A stretch of DNA of 8,189 nucleotides from positions 1 to 8,189 of the forward strand of contig CALFSF010000291.1 in the NCBI GenBank assembly GCA_937917025.1. The letters are read 5' to 3'. Source of the DNA: an uncultured Paraburkholderia sp. (lineage in GTDB: Bacteria > Pseudomonadota > Gammaproteobacteria > Burkholderiales > Burkholderiaceae). Numbering within the stretch: the first letter of the stretch is position 1; every line of letters starts with the position of its first letter. The notes under the pieces were generated by a model that worked only from the letters and a program-made list of their open reading frames with translations, was not told the origin of the DNA and did no database searches. Shown in pieces: positions 5,580 to 8,189 of this stretch. The translations under genes were made by a program, and so were the position numbers.

Positions 5580-6278
5580 GTGAGCGTGACTTCCCAGTGG
5601 ATCGACATTGCTGCCGGCAATGACAGCTTTCAGGGCTACCTCGCGCTGCCGAAGCGCGGATCGGGTCCGGCCGTCATCATCATTCAGGAAATTTTCGGCG
5701 TGAACAGCCACATCCGGGCTGTTGCCGATCAATATGCGCAGGACGGTTACGTCGCGCTTGCACCGGACATCTTCTGGCGCACGCAGCCGCGCGTGGAGCT
5801 GACCTATACGGGCGCCGACCGCGACCGGGGCATCGAGATCCTGCAGAAGACCGATGTCGACCTCGCCGTCGCGGACATCGGCGCGAGCGCTGCGGCGCTG
5901 CGCGCGCTGCCGGAAGTGAAAGGCAGGATCGCGGCGATCGGCTACTGCTTCGGCGGCCGGCTCGCGTATCTGGCAGCCGCCCAGGGCACCATCGACGCCG
6001 CCGTGTCCTACTATGGCGGCGGCATCCAGAACCGGCTCGAAGAAGCATCGAAGATCAAGGTGCCGGTGCAGTTTCACTACGCCGAACTCGACCACGGTAT
6101 TCCAGTCGAGGCGGTGGGCGAGGTGAAGGAGCGCTTCGCCGGTCGCAACGACGTCGAATTCCATCTGTATCCGAACGCCGAACACGGCTTCAACTGCACG
6201 GACCGCGATTCGTACAACCCGCGCGCCGCCGCGCTCGCGCACGGCCGCACGCTGACGTTCCTCGGCGAGCATCTGTAA
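5580..6278 (+). CDS. Dienelactone hydrolase family protein (carboxymethylenebutenolidase-like)
   Basis: Cytosolic alpha/beta hydrolase of 232 residues, the usual length of the family. Seen: QEIFG with E37, the nucleophile elbow GYCFGG with C123, D171 in YAELDHGIP, and H202 in NAEHGF. The Cys-Asp-His triad numbering (123/171/202) equals that of the classical Pseudomonas dienelactone hydrolase, so the enzyme should be active. Known members open the lactone ring of dienelactone to maleylacetate in chlorocatechol breakdown, but many family members are housekeeping hydrolases with other ester substrates. No other catechol-pathway gene is in the window, so the substrate is open. The start is GTG at 5580 with AAGGAG upstream. 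The amidase gene follows in the same direction after 171 bp that contain a strong hairpin. Confidence 0.93.
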   Translation: MSVTSQWIDIAAGNDSFQGYLALPKRGSGPAVIIIQEIFGVNSHIRAVADQYAQDGYVALAPDIFWRTQPRVELTYTGADRDRGIEILQKTDVDLAVADIGASAAALRALPEVKGRIAAIGYCFGGRLAYLAAAQGTIDAAVSYYGGGIQNRLEEASKIKVPVQFHYAELDHGIPVEAVGEVKERFAGRNDVEFHLYPNAEHGFNCTDRDSYNPRAAALAHGRTLTFLGEHL

Positions 6279-6309
6279 GCTGTTTTTCATCGCGCGTATC
6301 TCGCGGGAA

Positions 6310-6343
6310 CCGGCGGCGGCGTGATTCGCCATGCCGCCGCCGG
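6310..6343 (+). repeat. Very stable GC hairpin after the hydrolase gene
   Basis: CCGGCGGCGGC (6310-6320) and GCCGCCGCCGG (6333-6343) are exact 11-bp reverse complements; a G-U pair and two further pairs extend the stem to about 14 bp with loop ATTCGC. It begins 32 bp after the hydrolase stop codon. No T run follows, so it is not a standard intrinsic terminator; it could stabilise the hydrolase mRNA 3' end or reduce read-through into the amidase. It also buries the in-frame GTG at 6321, which argues against that codon as the amidase start. Confidence 0.6.
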
Positions 6344-6449
6344 CGGCCACGGCGCGCGCGAGCAGAGCATGGCCGGCATTCAATACGGACGTCATCCCGG
6401 CGCCGTACATACGTACAGATCAACACACTCAACCGCGGGGGCGCCGGTC

Positions 6450-7970
6450 GTGCAATCCGATTATCTGTCTCATGACGCCATCGGTCTCGCCGAACTCGTG
6501 CGCAAGCGCGAAGTCACCGCGCGTGAGCTGCTGGACACCGCGATCGCCCGCGCCGAAGCGGTCAATCCCGCGATCAACGCGCTCGTGCTGAAAGACTATG
6601 ACGCCGCGCGCCAGCGCGCGTCCGCGTCCGCATCGGCCGATGCGGCGAGTGCCGGCGGCGGCGTCCAATACAACGGCGATGCGGGCGGCGCGCTTGCCGG
6701 CGTGCCTTATCTGATCAAGGATCTCGCGCCGGTCGCCGGCCTGCGGATGACGCTCGGCAGCCGCCACTACCGCTACTTCGTACCCGCCGAAGACGCGCCG
6801 ATCGTCACGCTGAGCCGCGCCGCCGGCCTCAATATCTTCGGCAAGACGAGCACGTCCGAGATCGGCCAGATGCCGTACACGGAGCCCGAACTGTTCGGCC
6901 CGTGCCGCAACCCGTGGAGCCTCGATCACACGCCCGGCGGTTCGAGCGGCGGCGCGGCGGCGGCGGTCGCCGCCGGCATCGTGCCGATCGCACACGCATC
7001 CGACGGCGGCGGCTCGATCCGCATTCCCGCGTCGTGCTGCGGCCTGTTCGGCTTCAAGCCGTCACGCGGGCGGCAACCGCCGGCACCCGTGCAGATGCCA
7101 GGCGCGCTCGGCGTCGATCACGCCGTGTCGCGCAGCGTGCGCGACAGCGCGTTGCTGCTCGATCTCACCGCCGGCAATGCAGCGCTTTCCCTGGGCGCGC
7201 CGGGCACGTTTCTCGGCGCCACCCGCGAGCCGTGCAGGCCGCTCCACATCGCCTACGTCACCGATCCGATGCTCGCGCCCGCGCTGTCGGCCGACGCACG
7301 CGCCGCGCTCGACGACGCCGCACAGCTTGCCGCATCGCTGGGTCATCATGTCGAACCAGTTTCGCTCGGAATCGATTTCGACGCTGTCCGGCATGCGTTT
7401 TTGACGATCTGGTCGGTGGTCGCGAAAGAAGTCGTGCTGAACGCTGAGCGCACGACGGGACGCAAACCGCAGCGCGGCGAATTCGAAATTGCTTCGTGGG
7501 CGATGGCGCACATCGGCCGCAAGCTCGGCGAGCGTGCATTGCCCGGCGCGCTGGAGGAACAACAGCGCATTACCGCGAAAATGGCCGACCTGCTGACGCG
7601 CTACGACGTGATCCTGTGCGCGACGCTCGCGGCCGCGCCGATCAAGATCGGCGAGATGCTGCCGACGCCGGTCGAACGCATGCAGATGCACGCGCTCACC
7701 ACGATGCCGATCGAAGCGCTGATGAAGAAAATGCTCGCGGAAGCGTCGAACAAGGCGTTCGCGTGGGCCGGCTGCACCGAGCTGTTCAATCTGACGGGTC
7801 AACCCGCGATGTCGGTGCCGCTCTACTGGAACGCGCGCGGACTGCCCGTCGGCGTGCAGTTCGCCACGCGCGATGGCGGCGAAGCGACGCTCTTTCGTCT
7901 TGCCGCGCAGCTCGAGGCGGCACGTCCGTGGTTCGATCGTCGTCCGCCGCTGATGCAGGCGCGTAACTGA
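6450..7970 (+). CDS. Amidase-signature family hydrolase, NylA-like
   Basis: Hydrolyses an amide bond with a Ser-cisSer-Lys triad. Seen, numbered from the GTG at 6450 (506 residues): K90 in GVPYLIKD, S165 in TPGGSSGG and S189 in SDGGGSIRIPAS. The 24-residue gap between the two serines equals that of known members such as FAAH, so the active site is intact. HASDGGGSIRIPAS, FKPSRGR, the FEIASWAMAHIGRKL stretch (about 348-362) and the C-terminal AAQLEAARPWFDRRP resemble, from memory, the 6-aminohexanoate-cyclic-dimer hydrolase (NylA) branch more than GatA; no gatB or gatC is nearby. An Ala/Ser/Gly-rich stretch (56-80) precedes the catalytic lysine. The start is uncertain: family similarity begins near QSDYLSHDAIGLAELV just after 6450, with GGGGG (6437-6441) as a weak ribosome binding site; in-frame ATG 6369 and GTG 6321 add unfamiliar residues. 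Natural substrate unknown. Confidence 0.9.
   Translation: MQSDYLSHDAIGLAELVRKREVTARELLDTAIARAEAVNPAINALVLKDYDAARQRASASASADAASAGGGVQYNGDAGGALAGVPYLIKDLAPVAGLRMTLGSRHYRYFVPAEDAPIVTLSRAAGLNIFGKTSTSEIGQMPYTEPELFGPCRNPWSLDHTPGGSSGGAAAAVAAGIVPIAHASDGGGSIRIPASCCGLFGFKPSRGRQPPAPVQMPGALGVDHAVSRSVRDSALLLDLTAGNAALSLGAPGTFLGATREPCRPLHIAYVTDPMLAPALSADARAALDDAAQLAASLGHHVEPVSLGIDFDAVRHAFLTIWSVVAKEVVLNAERTTGRKPQRGEFEIASWAMAHIGRKLGERALPGALEEQQRITAKMADLLTRYDVILCATLAAAPIKIGEMLPTPVERMQMHALTTMPIEALMKKMLAEASNKAFAWAGCTELFNLTGQPAMSVPLYWNARGLPVGVQFATRDGGEATLFRLAAQLEAARPWFDRRPPLMQARN
6628..6645. repeat. 18-bp perfect palindrome inside the amidase gene
   Basis: CCGCATCGGCCGATGCGG is fully self-complementary. It lies in the Ala/Ser-rich low-complexity stretch (residues about 60-66) between the N-terminal helices and the catalytic lysine, where selection on the protein is weak. 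It may be chance in GC-rich DNA. Confidence 0.4.
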
Positions 7971-8013
7971 CGGCTCGCGTGGGGAAAGATCGCCGCGTTT
8001 GTTTTCAGCCATG

Positions 8014-8045
8014 AAAAAGCGCCGGTAGCGTTACGCGACCGGCGC
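8014..8045 (-). terminator. Rho-independent terminator of the minus-strand gene entering at the right edge
   Basis: Arms GCGCCGGT (8019-8026) and ACCGGCGC (8038-8045) form an 8-bp GC stem, with an inner GCG/CGC pairing in the 11-nt loop, and on the minus strand five T residues follow (8018-8014). It sits 84 bp past the stop codon at 8129 and 48 bp past the amidase stop; on the plus strand no T run follows, so the minus-strand gene is the natural owner. The rest of 7971-8128 shows no gene. Confidence 0.85.
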
Positions 8046-8128
8046 CTGCTGATCCTGGGAAACCGCTCCGCGAGGGCGATTCCGCTCGCGCTTGTCTGCG
8101 CGATACAGCAGCGCGGTGTGTGAAACGA

Positions 8129-8189
8129 TCAGGCCTTCTTGTTATACGCGCTGCACCAGCCGGTCGCGGCCACCTGCTTGCCGGCGAAC
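8129..8189 (-). CDS. C-terminal end of an unrecognised protein, cut by the window edge
   Basis: The last 19 residues read FAGKQVAATGWCSAYNKKA and then TGA (8131-8129). Reasons to call it coding: the frame is open to the edge, it ends in a basic tail typical of a real C-terminus, and a clear intrinsic terminator follows on the same strand at 8014-8045. Too little is present to name a family. The amidase gene is convergent with it. Confidence 0.6.
   Translation of the reverse strand, partial: FAGKQVAATGWCSAYNKKA

Noticed and set aside
5433..6410. 325-codon minus-strand frame opposite the hydrolase
   Set aside because: Shadow of the dienelactone hydrolase gene, which has its full catalytic set on the plus strand.
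6321..6449. 43-residue N-terminal extension of the amidase
   Set aside because: The residues do not look like the family, GTG 6321 lies inside a very stable hairpin, and similarity begins after 6450; ATG 6369 remains a minor alternative.
7062..8012. 316-codon minus-strand frame opposite the amidase
   Set aside because: Arg/His/Gln-rich antisense shadow of the amidase gene.
1..8189. CRISPR arrays, tRNA or rRNA genes, transposases, integrases, toxin-antitoxin or defence genes
   Set aside because: Looked for on both strands by eye; no regular spaced repeats, cloverleaf or matching protein motifs were seen.

Overview
The window looks like ordinary chromosomal DNA of a Burkholderiaceae bacterium (Burkholderia, Paraburkholderia or Caballeronia type). 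I infer this from the high GC content, the strongly GC-biased third codon positions, a small H-NS-family protein of the BpH3 type with a GRPRAG linker and TWSGRGKPPRWI core, and the overall gene styles. I see no mobile element, tRNA, rRNA, CRISPR array, phage gene or defence gene. Every long gene matches a known family, and I find no clear undescribed multi-gene system.

Layout, left to right. (1) 1-750, minus: a cation diffusion facilitator metal exporter, cut by the window edge. (2) 1029-1328, minus: an H-NS-like nucleoid protein with a convincing intrinsic terminator at 932-964. Its 401-bp AT-rich upstream region holds several inverted repeats. (3) 1730-2392, minus: a HugZ / pyridoxamine-phosphate-oxidase-like flavin or heme protein with a TTG start. 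(4) 2549-3760, plus: a YbjJ-type major facilitator transporter with a GTG start, divergent from the HugZ gene across 156 bp. (5) 3861-5006, minus: a LivK/LivJ-type periplasmic branched-chain amino-acid binding protein, convergent with the transporter. The 100-bp gap between them holds two hairpins, one a good terminator. (6) 5007-5579: a 573-bp divergent intergenic region with palindromes, an operator-like inverted repeat and a 17-bp tandem repeat. (7) 5580-6278, plus: a dienelactone hydrolase family enzyme with an intact catalytic set. (8) 6450-7970, plus: an amidase-signature enzyme resembling 6-aminohexanoate-cyclic-dimer hydrolase (NylA), separated from the hydrolase by a strong GC hairpin. 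(9) 8129-8189, minus: the last 19 residues of an unrecognised gene, followed by its own intrinsic terminator at 8014-8045.

The genes do not form one pathway. They are mostly single-gene units bounded by terminators or divergent promoters: metal efflux, chromatin structure, heme/flavin chemistry, export, amino-acid uptake and two hydrolases. Only the dienelactone hydrolase and the amidase are co-directional neighbours that might share a transcript. The points most worth a second look are the unexplained regulatory-looking repeats upstream of the hns-like gene and between livK and the hydrolase, the use of TTG and GTG starts, and the NylA-like amidase.
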